From JBGTIS01 sp041745535 (GTDB lineage Bacteria; Bacteroidota; Bacteroidia; Cytophagales; Cyclobacteriaceae), in NCBI GenBank assembly GCA_041745535.1, contig JBGTIS010000066.1, positions 1 through 14,012 of the forward strand: DNA of 14,012 nucleotides, written 5' to 3'. Every line of letters begins with the position of its first letter. The stretch's first letter is position 1. Positions 1 through 8,470 of the stretch are shown here, piece after piece. The translations under genes were made by a program, and so were the position numbers. The notes below the pieces were generated by a model. That model was not told the DNA's origin. It was given only the letters and a program-made list of their open reading frames with translations, and ran no database searches.

Positions 1-39
1 CAATCTCAGATCAAATCTTGACTACAACAATAAAATTGA

Positions 40-1071
40 TCAGGAAAGTTCGGCAGATTTAGCCCACAAATTAACAGAAGCCTCCTGGGCATAATGATCT
101 ATTTCCTTAAGCTCAGCTTCGGTAAAGTCTAAGTGATCAAGTGATTTAACAGAATCCACCAACTGTTCCGGTTTGCTGGCACCAATCAGAGCGGAAGTCA
201 CGCGACCACCTCTTAACACCCAGGCAATCGCCATTTGCGCCAGCGACTGGCCGCGTTTCTGGGCAATGCTGTTCAGTGCCCGAATATTATCCAGATTCTT
301 GTCGGTGAGAAAATCAGGGTTAAATGATTTGTTCTGACTGGCTCTGCTCCCTTTCGGAATTCCTTTCAGGTATTTGTCGGTTAACATGCCTTGGGCCAGG
401 GGCGAAAATACGATAGAACCTATTCCCAGTTCATCCAGGCTGTCAGCCAGTCCATCCTCTTCAACCCAGCGGTTGAGCATAGAATAGCTTGGCTGATGGA
501 TGAGGCAGGGTGTACCCAGTTCTTTCAGGATAGCCGCGGCTTCCCGGGTACGTTGCGAATTGTAGGATGAGATGCCCACGTAAAGGGCACGCCCGGTGCG
601 CACAATATGGTCCAGGGCCATCATGGTCTCCTCCAAAGGGGTATTCGGGTCAAACCGATGGGAATAGAATATATCCACATAGTCCAGCCCCATACGCTTC
701 AGGCTCTGGTCACAACTGGCGATGAGATATTTTCGACTACCCCATTCGCCATACGGTCCCGGCCACATATCGTAACCTGCTTTAGAGGAAATAAGGAGTT
801 CATCACGGAAACCAGCAAAGTCTTCTTTCAGGATGCGGCCAAAAGCCATTTCCGCGCTGCCATAAGGTGGGCCATAGTTATTGGCCAGATCAAAATGGGT
901 AACCCCCAGGTCAAAAGCCTTTCTGCAAATGGCCTGTTTCGTTTGGTGAGCCACATCATCACCAAAGTTATGCCATAGCCCCAGTGATATTAACGGTAAC
1001 TTCAGCCCACTTTTGCCACAATAATTATATTTCATTTTTTCATAGCGATGAGGAGTCGGTGTCCAATGCAT
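40..1071 (-). CDS. Aldo/keto reductase, YghZ (L-glyceraldehyde 3-phosphate reductase) type
   Basis: A 343-residue NADPH-dependent aldo/keto reductase of the (beta/alpha)8-barrel family, expected in the cytoplasm. The catalytic tetrad is visible as D61 and Y66 (in FDLANNYGPP), K97 (ISSKAGYDMW) and H138 (DIFYSHRFD). The C-terminal cofactor region contains IGASKPEQL. The whole protein matches E. coli YghZ/Gpr as I remember it, including the N-terminal lead-in RYEKMKYNYCGKSGLKLP and the C-terminal NLWA. This supports the upstream ATG at 1071 rather than the internal Met13. YghZ reduces L-glyceraldehyde 3-phosphate and detoxifies methylglyoxal, but AKR substrate ranges are broad, so the exact substrate here is an inference. 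The gene is divergent from the sigma factor gene across about 200 bp and has no obvious functional link to it. The family call is secure. Confidence 0.95.
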   Translation of the reverse strand: MHWTPTPHRYEKMKYNYCGKSGLKLPLISLGLWHNFGDDVAHQTKQAICRKAFDLGVTHFDLANNYGPPYGSAEMAFGRILKEDFAGFRDELLISSKAGYDMWPGPYGEWGSRKYLIASCDQSLKRMGLDYVDIFYSHRFDPNTPLEETMMALDHIVRTGRALYVGISSYNSQRTREAAAILKELGTPCLIHQPSYSMLNRWVEEDGLADSLDELGIGSIVFSPLAQGMLTDKYLKGIPKGSRASQNKSFNPDFLTDKNLDNIRALNSIAQKRGQSLAQMAIAWVLRGGRVTSALIGASKPEQLVDSVKSLDHLDFTEAELKEIDHYAQEASVNLWAKSAELS

Positions 1072-1271
1072 ATTTTATTCGCGTTTAAAGTGTAACAATA
1101 TTTTAAAAGCCAAAAATGGGAGGTTTTTATCATGAAACAAAATAATAAAGCCTACAATAAAGTAGCAATGAGAGAGAAAGGGTGTATGGCTTTTTGAATT
1201 TTGGTGCCCTTGTCTGTAACATTAGTAATTTTTCCTATATTCACTAAAAATGATTTAGAAAATTTATAGAT
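1072..1271. promoter_or_regulatory. Divergent intergenic region between the AKR and sigma factor genes
   Basis: An AT-rich 200-bp spacer that must contain the promoters of both divergent genes. On the plus strand, TAATTTTT at 1226-1233 matches the Bacteroidota -7 motif TAnnTTTG at 7 of 8 positions, and a TTG lies 22 bp upstream at 1201-1203. The spacing is slightly long, so this is only a candidate promoter for the sigma gene. The spacer also holds a 21-codon open frame at 1132-1197 preceded by GGGAGG, which is discussed in the findings. Confidence 0.35.
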
Positions 1272-1826
1272 ATGGGGCTATCTTATTGGGAAAATCTTCA
1301 GCGTGGAAGTCGATCAGCGTTGTTCGAGTTATATAATATCTACTATGAAGATCTCTATTTTTATGGAATGAAGATCAGCAGCGATGATGCGCTTATTAGA
1401 GACATTATCCAGGATATTTTTATCGATTTATGGACCAGGCAAACCAAACTTCCTGAAATATCCGCGGTTCGCCCCTATATACTGCGCATGATGCGCAACA
1501 AGGCCATCGATGAAATTAAGAAACATAATCAGCAGGTTTTTGGAAATGACGATGTCGTATTTGAACGTTTAGTAGATTTTCAATATTCACCTGAAGAAAT
1601 TATCCTTTCCGTAGAAGCAGAACGGGAACAGGGTTCGCGAATAGCGAAGGCACTGAACGCTTTACCGGCCCGTCAACGAGAGATCATTCAGTTACGCTTT
1701 TTTAGCCATTGTAGCTATGAGGAAATTGTTGAGATCACCGGTGTAAATTATCAATCGGTCCGCAATACTGTTTCGAAGGCATTGAAAAACCTGAGAAATA
1801 GTATTCAGGAGAAGATTTCAATATGA
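1272..1826 (+). CDS. ECF-type RNA polymerase sigma-70 factor (FecI-like)
   Basis: A 184-residue sigma factor, the usual size for group IV (ECF) factors, with only regions 2 and 4. Region 2 spans about residues 15-85. It includes the core-binding/-10 recognition helix around DIIQDIFIDLWTRQ (44-57) and the segment YILRMMRNKAIDEIKKH. Region 4 spans about 122-178, with ALNALPARQREIIQLRF leading into a helix-turn-helix (SYEEIVEITGVNYQSVRNTVSKALKNLR). The ATG at 1272 gives a normal N-terminus (YWENLQRGSRSALFELY), and no good ribosome site is needed in this phylum. The next gene is a FecR-type anti-sigma factor and then a SusC transporter with an STN domain. That arrangement is the standard trans-envelope signalling cassette of Bacteroidota, so the likely target is the susCD promoter. 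Confidence 0.95.
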   Translation: MGLSYWENLQRGSRSALFELYNIYYEDLYFYGMKISSDDALIRDIIQDIFIDLWTRQTKLPEISAVRPYILRMMRNKAIDEIKKHNQQVFGNDDVVFERLVDFQYSPEEIILSVEAEREQGSRIAKALNALPARQREIIQLRFFSHCSYEEIVEITGVNYQSVRNTVSKALKNLRNSIQEKISI

Positions 1827-2038
1827 CCTGAAAGACATCCTATTAAAAAAAGCAGACAACACCTTCACTTTATTCATCAGGACCAGTACCATGCAGGCAG
1901 GTCGGTGGGCCGCCGACTACGGGTATTTATTGGGCAGTTCATTATTTCAACATGCCCTTACAATCAGCAAATAATAATAAAAATTCATTACAACGGTTAC
2001 AAATCTCCCCACATACAGAGTATTGTTAAAATACCCTA
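1827..2038. other. Spacer between sigma factor and anti-sigma factor genes
   Basis: A 212-bp gap, longer than usual inside a sigma/anti-sigma pair. I found no convincing open frame. A short GC-rich hairpin (GTCGGT, 5-nt loop, GCCGAC) lies within the first 100 bp but has no T-tract after it, so it is not a good terminator. The second half is AT-rich and could hold a separate promoter for the anti-sigma gene. Confidence 0.3.
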
Positions 2039-3094
2039 ATGCATCACGACTTTTACCGGGCTGAAGACTTTGCCACTGACGAATCTTTTCAGGAATATGT
2101 GTTTTCCTACAATGAGGAAGCTATCAAATATTGGGAAGATTGGTTGGAAAAAAATCCTGAGCAGGCACATGAATTTAATCTTGCCCGACAATTGGTCATC
2201 AACCTGCAGTTCAGAAGCAATGACGTTTCCGCAAAAAAATCCTTTGACCTTCAGCAACTGCAATCGAGGCTGCTCAAAAAAGAGGTAGGTCTTCCACAAG
2301 AAAATACAGCTTCAAAGGCAGTTATAAAATCTTCCCGAACCTGGTGGGGTGTGGCCGCTGGTTTACTGTTGCTTCTCGGGCTTGGTTATGGTTTCTGGAA
2401 CGCAGGCGAATCCTTGTTTTTCAGAAGTAATCCAACGCAGCAGCCAATAACCACCCTAGTGCAGCAAACCATTCCCCGTGGGCAAAAACAAACCATTTAT
2501 CTGCCCGATGGAACCTCGGTGAAGCTCAATTCTGAGAGCACCATTCGTTATGACAAGAATTTTTATCAGGGAACGCGCGAAGTCTATTTGAGTGGAGAAG
2601 CCTATTTTGAAGTAGCACATGATACCCTCCGACCCTTTGTGGTGTATGCTAACGGTATTGAAACCAAAGTATTGGGTACAGCTTTCAATTTGAAGGCATA
2701 TCCTGATGAAAACAATGTGGCGGTGGCATTGGTGCATGGCAAAGTAGAAGTGAGTAAATCAAATGATTTTTCAGAAATGCTGATGCCCACACAAATGCTC
2801 AGCTTCGATAGTAGCAGCGATGTAATTGAAATAAAACCTTTTGATTCCATAGAGATCGTGGGATGGAAAGATTGGGTTTTGTTTTTTAAAGACGCCGATT
2901 TCAATGAAATTAAATATAAACTGGAACGATGGTATAATGTAAAGATAGAAGTGCGGGGCAGCCTGAAAGGAAAGGCATTTTCAGGAAAGTTTACCAATGA
3001 TAGCCTGGAAGAAGTGCTGAATGGAATAGGATTTTCTTTGCACTTCCAGCATGAAATTTCAGATGGAATAGTAACCATTCAATCTAACCTGTAA
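2039..3094 (+). CDS. FecR-family anti-sigma factor, inner-membrane
   Basis: A 351-residue FecR-like regulator. Residues 1-100 are a cytoplasmic N-terminal domain that would bind the sigma factor (DFATDESFQEYVFSYNEEAI, followed by YWEDWLEKNPE). A single membrane segment follows at about 102-120 (WWGVAAGLLLLLGLGYGFW). The periplasmic FecR domain at about 143-238 has the hallmark stretches IPRGQKQTIYLPDGTSVKLN, REVYLSGEAYFEV and KVLGTAFNLKAY. The C-terminal domain (about 278-350) matches the DUF4974-type domain of Bacteroidota FecRs (FNEIKYKLERWYNVKIEV ... FSGKFTNDSLEEVL). It should hold the sigma factor inactive until the periplasmic domain is contacted by the STN domain of the SusC protein encoded next. 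The start at 2039 is the first ATG after a stop and gives a typical N-terminus. Confidence 0.95.
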   Translation: MHHDFYRAEDFATDESFQEYVFSYNEEAIKYWEDWLEKNPEQAHEFNLARQLVINLQFRSNDVSAKKSFDLQQLQSRLLKKEVGLPQENTASKAVIKSSRTWWGVAAGLLLLLGLGYGFWNAGESLFFRSNPTQQPITTLVQQTIPRGQKQTIYLPDGTSVKLNSESTIRYDKNFYQGTREVYLSGEAYFEVAHDTLRPFVVYANGIETKVLGTAFNLKAYPDENNVAVALVHGKVEVSKSNDFSEMLMPTQMLSFDSSSDVIEIKPFDSIEIVGWKDWVLFFKDADFNEIKYKLERWYNVKIEVRGSLKGKAFSGKFTNDSLEEVLNGIGFSLHFQHEISDGIVTIQSNL

Positions 3095-3136
3095 ACCAGC
3101 ATCAATGGAAAAATTTGATAGTTCTTAATAAAAAAA

Positions 3137-3163
3137 TCCCGACAGGTATACATCATGCCGGGA
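3137..3163. terminator. Hairpin between anti-sigma gene and susC
   Basis: TCCCGACA and TGCCGGGA form an 8-bp stem with one A-C mismatch and an 11-nt loop. On the plus strand it is followed by CTTAAATTTT, a moderate T-rich tail. Read on the minus strand it is followed by TTTTTTT, a strong tail. It lies 42 bp after the FecR stop and about 100 bp before susC, so it probably separates the sigma/anti-sigma transcript from susCD. This implies that susC has its own promoter between 3164 and 3262. Confidence 0.55.
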
Positions 3164-3262
3164 CTTAAATTTTGACCCGTTAAGACAGAAATTTGGCCGT
3201 TTCAGCGTCTTACCACATGGGTCTGTTTGAAAAACCTATTGATTTAACAAACTTTTAAAGTT

Positions 3263-6200
3263 ATGAAATCCAAACTACTACTACAAGTTATCGCTATGTC
3301 ACGCTCACTATTTTATGGGATCGTTCTTCAAACCTGTATCAGCAGCCTGCTGATTGCCGCAGACAGCAAAGCTCAAAACGAGAAAAAACCACTCGATGAT
3401 ATTATCATATCGGTTGACCTGAAAAACGTGTCACTGACCAAGGCGTTTGATGAAATCAGCGATAAAACCAATCTGAGGTTTGCTTATGATAAAAACTCGA
3501 TAAGCGCGGCGTCGAGAATCACTGCCAATTTGCAGAATTCTTCCCTAACCAAGGTACTCAAAGAGATATCCAAAACAGCGGATTTGAAATTTCGACGCAT
3601 TAATGAAAATATATTTGTCAGTACGAAAGACTATTTTTTTAAACCAAGTATCGAAGAGGTAATTGAAAAGGAAAAACTCCAGGCGATTGCTGTTTCAGGT
3701 AAAGTTACCTCCAGTGAAGACAATGAAGGTTTACCTGGCGTAAATGTGATCATCAAAGAAGCCAATACAGGAACGGTTACGGATGCTGATGGTAACTTCG
3801 CCCTTGAAGTACCAGGAGAAGAAACCATTCTTATATTTAGTTCGGTAGGTTATTTACAGAAAGAAGTGATGGTTGGATCCCAAACAGTGATCAATATTTC
3901 ATTAGCTATGGATGTTACTTCCCTGGATGAGATTGTGATTGTGGGTTATGGAGAGCAGAAAAAAGTTAATCTGACGGGTGCTGTATCCACAGTTAGTAGT
4001 CAGGAGCTCACCAAACGTCCTGTATCGAACCCCGCCAACCTGTTACAGGGAAAGGTTCCCGGTGTTCAGGTTTCACAGGCTTACGCGAAACCAGGCGATG
4101 AGGGGAATACGATACGCATCCGTGGAGCGGGTACTTTTAGTAATGCGGGAAGCGATCCGTTGGTGCTGATTAATGGTATCGCAGGCGACATGAACAATCT
4201 GAATCCGGATGATATCGAATCTGTTTCCGTACTGAAAGATGCTGCCTCCTCTGCCATTTATGGTGCCCGTGCCGCAAATGGGGTAATTCTGATTACTACT
4301 AAGAGAGGTAAAAATGAAACCCTTTCCATTGAATATCATGGTAATGTTCAGGCGCACGATGCAACCCGATTACCCGAATTGCTGACCAATTCCGCGGATT
4401 ATATGATGTATTGGAACGAGGGCAGGATCAGGGCTGGAAATACGCCTTACTTTACTCAGGCAACGATTGATGCCTTCAGAAATAACCCGAACGATCCGGT
4501 TAATTATCCCAATTTTGACTGGATTCAACATAGTTTCCATACGGGTTTTGCCCAGAATCACCACTTGAATATCAGCGGGGGAAGTGGAAAAACTGTTTTT
4601 AACGCGTCTTTGGGATTTTTAGATCAGGGTGGAATTACAAGTACGTATGAATATCAAAAATATACCGGACTGATTTCATTTAATTCGGAAGTGAAAGACT
4701 GGATCAGTGTAGGCGGTGAAATTCAGTTTGTAAAAAAAGATATCACGAAAAGCAACTGGGATAATGATGTGGATTACCAGATTCTTGCCATCTACGGATC
4801 CGCACCGAACTATACCCCTACCATGACCCTACCCGATGGATCTACCGGATACGTGGCCAGATACAGCTCGGGAATTGGAGAATGGACCGTAAGAAATCCG
4901 GATGCGCAGGATGCCAGTGGATTATATACCCAGAACGACTACAATGTGGTTCCACAATTTTATGTGGAAATAAATCCGATCGAGGGTTTAACATGGAATA
5001 CCAAAGTGGCGCTTTCTCTGTACGACGGCTTTAACAAAGGGCATGAACATGCGGTGGACAACTACTTTTTCGAAGATGGTAGTTATGCCCATAATAATTC
5101 TACGTGGCGACTTGGGGTAACGGACCGGAACAGTCAAACCACCCTGACAACCTTATTTTCAACGTTAAATTATAACAAGGTTTTTAACCAAGACCACAAT
5201 ATAGATGTATTGGTCGGCTACAACCAGGAATCCTTTTTCGGCAGAAATCTGAGTGGAAACAGAATTTATTTTCCTACTCCTGACATCAAAGAGCTGAATG
5301 CGGGTTCCTCTGAGGGGCAAAGTACTTCCGGCACAGCCTCCGAATGGGCTATCCAATCACTGTTCGGCCGTCTTGCCTATAACTTCCAAAGCAAGTACCT
5401 GTTTGAAGTAAATGCCCGTTACGATGGAACTTCCAGAATTGCCTCGGATACCCGTTGGGGCTTCTTTCCATCCATATCGGCAGGATGGAGAATATCAGAG
5501 GAAGAGTTTATACAACAATTCAATTGGCTGGATAATCTGAAGTTGAGGGCCTCATGGGGACAGTTGGGGAACCAGAACGTCGGGTTATATCCCTATCAGG
5601 AGGTTTTGTCTACCACTTCCTATCCATTTTCTAATGTGGCAGATCCGGGAGTAAGACAGACCCGCATGGTAGATGAATCGCTGAGATGGGAAACAACCAC
5701 CATGACAGACATTGGCCTGGATTTCAGCCTGCTAAACGGATTATTCACCGCTACGATCGACTGGTATGATAAGGTAACCGATGATATTCTTTATGATATA
5801 CCAATACCTGCCAGCGTAGGATTATCCTCTCCCACCGTCAACTACGGTAAAATGAGAAACAGAGGATATGAGATCGAGGTAGGGCATGGTCAGCAATTGG
5901 GCGACTTCAATTACAATGTACAATTTAACTTCTCTCACAATGAAAATGAGGTGTTCCGGATTCTGGCTCCCTCTTACGAAAATAATACCACCATCCAGGA
6001 AGGTCTTCCCTTCAATTCCTTCTATTTGACCGAATGGATCGGAATTTTTCAGAACCAGGCTGAAATTGATGAAGGACCGCTGCATCCGTTTAATCCCAAA
6101 CCTGGAGACCTGAAATTCAAGGACCAGAATGGTGATAACAAAATTGACGCCGATGACCGTATCGTTGTTGACGGTGCCTACCCGAAGTTCATCTATGGGG

Positions 6201-6667
6201 GTGGCCTCAATGTTTCCTGGAAAAACCTCAGCTTATCGGCATTCTTTCAGGGTGTTGAAGGACAAAAACTTTCTGTTCAGGGATTGGCATGGGGCTTGGT
6301 ACCGTACATACAGGGTTCTCCTCCTCCTGTGGATTTTATCAAGAATATGTGGACCCCGGAAAATCCTACCAATGAAAATCCGGCCATGTATGTATCCGGA
6401 TATGCCCCTGTAACAGGTACTCAAAACACTTACTGGCTACTCGATGCCTCCTACCTGCGGTTAAAAAACCTGTCCATTGAGTACAGTCTTCCCGACATCC
6501 TCACCCAGAAAATCGGTTTGAATAACGTACGTGTGTATGTATCTGGTGACAATCTTTTTACCATCACCAAGTACCCCGGTGCCGATCCTGAAAGAGCCAG
6601 TACCGGCTGGTTCGAGGCCTATCCGCAAGTTACGATTTACACCATGGGAGTTAAAGTCAAACTTTAA
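3263..6667 (+). CDS. SusC/RagA-family TonB-dependent outer-membrane transporter with STN domain
   Basis: A 1134-residue outer-membrane transporter that imports ligands captured by its SusD partner, using TonB energy. A signal peptide ends near AADSKAQ (residues 33-38). An STN domain follows at about 49-119 (IIISVDLKNVSLTKAFDEIS, then NLQNSSLTKVLKEISKTADL). Next comes a carboxypeptidase-regulatory-like beta-sandwich at about 143-214 (VSGKVTSSEDNEGLPGVNV ... GTVTDADGNFAL ... FSSVGY). The SusC signature segment DEIVIVGYG is at 222-230. The plug domain at about 235-349 includes RIRGAGTF and VSVLKDAASSAIYGARAANG. The rest is the 22-strand barrel, ending in MGVKVKL. The STN domain marks it as a signal-transducing transporter, in keeping with the upstream sigma/FecR genes. 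It is complete, with no frameshift. The substrate is not evident, because no hydrolase, lyase or sulfatase gene lies nearby. Confidence 0.97.
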   Translation: MKSKLLLQVIAMSRSLFYGIVLQTCISSLLIAADSKAQNEKKPLDDIIISVDLKNVSLTKAFDEISDKTNLRFAYDKNSISAASRITANLQNSSLTKVLKEISKTADLKFRRINENIFVSTKDYFFKPSIEEVIEKEKLQAIAVSGKVTSSEDNEGLPGVNVIIKEANTGTVTDADGNFALEVPGEETILIFSSVGYLQKEVMVGSQTVINISLAMDVTSLDEIVIVGYGEQKKVNLTGAVSTVSSQELTKRPVSNPANLLQGKVPGVQVSQAYAKPGDEGNTIRIRGAGTFSNAGSDPLVLINGIAGDMNNLNPDDIESVSVLKDAASSAIYGARAANGVILITTKRGKNETLSIEYHGNVQAHDATRLPELLTNSADYMMYWNEGRIRAGNTPYFTQATIDAFRNNPNDPVNYPNFDWIQHSFHTGFAQNHHLNISGGSGKTVFNASLGFLDQGGITSTYEYQKYTGLISFNSEVKDWISVGGEIQFVKKDITKSNWDNDVDYQILAIYGSAPNYTPTMTLPDGSTGYVARYSSGIGEWTVRNPDAQDASGLYTQNDYNVVPQFYVEINPIEGLTWNTKVALSLYDGFNKGHEHAVDNYFFEDGSYAHNNSTWRLGVTDRNSQTTLTTLFSTLNYNKVFNQDHNIDVLVGYNQESFFGRNLSGNRIYFPTPDIKELNAGSSEGQSTSGTASEWAIQSLFGRLAYNFQSKYLFEVNARYDGTSRIASDTRWGFFPSISAGWRISEEEFIQQFNWLDNLKLRASWGQLGNQNVGLYPYQEVLSTTSYPFSNVADPGVRQTRMVDESLRWETTTMTDIGLDFSLLNGLFTATIDWYDKVTDDILYDIPIPASVGLSSPTVNYGKMRNRGYEIEVGHGQQLGDFNYNVQFNFSHNENEVFRILAPSYENNTTIQEGLPFNSFYLTEWIGIFQNQAEIDEGPLHPFNPKPGDLKFKDQNGDNKIDADDRIVVDGAYPKFIYGGGLNVSWKNLSLSAFFQGVEGQKLSVQGLAWGLVPYIQGSPPPVDFIKNMWTPENPTNENPAMYVSGYAPVTGTQNTYWLLDASYLRLKNLSIEYSLPDILTQKIGLNNVRVYVSGDNLFTITKYPGADPERASTGWFEAYPQVTIYTMGVKVKL

Positions 6668-6685
6668 TTATAAAACTGAACGACA

Positions 6686-8218
6686 ATGAATAAGTATATA
6701 AAAAATTTCAACTATAAAAGTTTCGTCATAGGAGTGCTAGCACTGTTTTCAGTATCATGTGACGATTTTTTAGATAAAAATCCGCTAGACCAAATATCCA
6801 GCAATACCTTCTGGAATACGCAGGCCGATGCGGATATGGCTTTGGCCGGTGTCTATTCTCGTCTTAACGCATCGACCTTTATTTTCGAAACGCAGACCAT
6901 GTTGTCGGTTTTGGCCGGCGATGCCAATGAAGCAGGTCAAAGTTTAGGGGCCAGTTCTATTGGTACACTGGCGGCAGGAACTATTGAACCCACTTCAGGG
7001 GGTATTATTAATAGTATCTATGAACAATCTTATCAGGGGATCTCTTCTTGCAATTTTTTCCTCGAAAATATAGACAAGTGTGCCATTACCGATGAAATAA
7101 AAAATAAATATAAAGGGGAGGTTCTCTTTTTAAGGGCATTTTTCTATTTCACGCTTACCGAATTTTATGGTGGCGTGCCGCTTTATACCGGCACGGTCAG
7201 CATCGATGATGCGAAAGTGAAGCAAAGCACAAAAGCTGAGGTGGTTGCACAGGTGCTCGATGATCTGGACGTTGCCATCGCAAACCTGCCCAATACAGAT
7301 TATAGCTCTACAGGGCATGCTGTAAAAGGTTCCGCATTGGCCCTTAAAGCCAGAGTATTGCTGCATCAGGAGAATTGGGAAGCAGCAGCGGCTACCGCGA
7401 ATCAGGTGATTACTGATGGTAATTTCAGTTTGTATGAGGATTTTAAAAACTTGTTTTTAGTGTATGGTCAAACCAACAACCCGGAGATCATTTTCTCTAC
7501 CAGATTTCTAAATCCCAACAATTCTAATCAACAGGATATCCGATTAGAATGGCATGGAATACTAAATCCTCGCCAGGAATTAGCCGATGCGTTTGAATGT
7601 ACCGATGGTCTGCCCATTACAGAATCGCCTTTGTACGATCCGGATAACTGGAAACTGAATCGCGACCCGCGCATGTTATTAACGCTTAAGCTATTTTCTG
7701 ACCCGGCAGTTAAAGCCTCCGGTGAAGTGGTAGAATATGCTTATAATGGTATCTCATTAACAGGTTTTGAACCCGCTAAATTTGTGGACGTGGAAGTATT
7801 GCCCATTGATTATTCTACCAAAAGTGAACATGATTGGATCTTATTAAGATATGCTGAAGTTTTATTGAACTATGCTGAGGCTAAAAATGAATTTTCTGGC
7901 CCCGATGCTTCTGTATACAGTGCCATCAATGAAGTGAGAGCAAGACCCGGCATCGATATGCCACCCCTGCCGGCAGGATTGACGAAAGAGCAAATGCGAG
8001 CACGCATCAGGCAAGAGAGAAGGGTTGAATTAGCTATGGAAGGAATTAGATACGGCGATATCAAACGATGGAAAGTAGCTGAAACCTATATTCCTTCATT
8101 GGTTGATCCGGGTAGCAATCTTCATCGTCAGTTCGATCCGGCAAAACATTATGTATTCCCTTTCCCGCAGAGCGAAATAGATATTAATGAAAAATTGGAA
8201 CAGAATCCGAACTATTAA
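6686..8218 (+). CDS. SusD/RagB-family nutrient-binding outer-membrane lipoprotein
   Basis: A 510-residue surface lipoprotein that caps the SusC barrel and captures substrate. A lipoprotein signal peptide ends at C25 (ALFSVSC) and is followed by DDFLDKNP, the acidic start common in SusD proteins. Family landmarks are ISSNTFWNTQADADMALAGVY near the N-terminus, the TPR-like segment KYKGEVLFLRAFFYFTLTEFYGGVPL, and the C-terminal half with LLRYAEVLLNYAEAKNE, INEVRARPGID and RRVELAMEGIRYGDIKRW. The protein ends in the usual PFPQSEIDINEKLEQNPNY. It starts 18 bp after the susC stop, so the two are co-transcribed. Length is normal and no defect is visible. The ligand cannot be inferred from the sequence. 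Confidence 0.97.
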   Translation: MNKYIKNFNYKSFVIGVLALFSVSCDDFLDKNPLDQISSNTFWNTQADADMALAGVYSRLNASTFIFETQTMLSVLAGDANEAGQSLGASSIGTLAAGTIEPTSGGIINSIYEQSYQGISSCNFFLENIDKCAITDEIKNKYKGEVLFLRAFFYFTLTEFYGGVPLYTGTVSIDDAKVKQSTKAEVVAQVLDDLDVAIANLPNTDYSSTGHAVKGSALALKARVLLHQENWEAAAATANQVITDGNFSLYEDFKNLFLVYGQTNNPEIIFSTRFLNPNNSNQQDIRLEWHGILNPRQELADAFECTDGLPITESPLYDPDNWKLNRDPRMLLTLKLFSDPAVKASGEVVEYAYNGISLTGFEPAKFVDVEVLPIDYSTKSEHDWILLRYAEVLLNYAEAKNEFSGPDASVYSAINEVRARPGIDMPPLPAGLTKEQMRARIRQERRVELAMEGIRYGDIKRWKVAETYIPSLVDPGSNLHRQFDPAKHYVFPFPQSEIDINEKLEQNPNY

Positions 8219-8267
8219 ATAATAGCTCATCTTACCTGAATTTTCTTTTCAAATATGAATGTTCTCC

Positions 8268-8305
8268 GAGAAAGCCACAAATCTTATAAGGATAGTGGCT
8301 TTCTC
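8268..8305 (+). terminator. Probable terminator of the susCD operon
   Basis: GAGAAAGCCAC at 8268-8278 pairs perfectly with GTGGCTTTCTC at 8295-8305 across a 16-nt loop, 50 bp after the SusD stop. The T-rich tail is short (CTTGA), so it is a strong hairpin but an imperfect intrinsic terminator. It could also be an mRNA-stabilising 3' end. Confidence 0.55.
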
Positions 8306-8428
8306 CTTGAATCTGCCTGATATAGGTTGTCAACCGAGGTTTTAAGGGTAGTTAAATATGGGATCAGCTTACCATATCAGGGACTTAGTACCAGAAGCGA
8401 TCCAAATATTCTTAAAAATAAATAGAAA

Positions 8429-8456
8429 AGAAGGCTTCATTTGGGTGAAGCCTTCT
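8429..8456 (-). terminator. Rho-independent terminator of the cysteine-rich lipoprotein gene
   Basis: A perfect 11-bp stem (AGAAGGCTTCA/TGAAGCCTTCT) with a 6-nt loop. On the minus strand the stem is followed by TTTCTATTTATTTTT, a good T-rich tail. It lies 15 bp past the stop codon of the minus-strand gene at 8471-9145. It could also stop residual read-through from susCD on the plus strand, although the tail there is weaker. Confidence 0.8.
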
Positions 8457-8470
8457 GATTAAATTAACCA

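Noticed and set aside
607..978. A 123-codon plus-strand open frame inside the aldo/keto reductase gene
   Set aside because: It lies antisense to a gene with full-length family similarity, and its translation has no recognisable domain.
1143..1195. AAAGCC...GGCTTT as a terminator ahead of the sigma gene
   Set aside because: The 6-bp stem would have a loop of more than 30 nt, and no transcript is expected to end there.
2602..3078. A 158-codon minus-strand open frame inside the FecR gene
   Set aside because: It is antisense to a clearly conserved FecR and C-terminal domain. The composition is that of a shadow frame.
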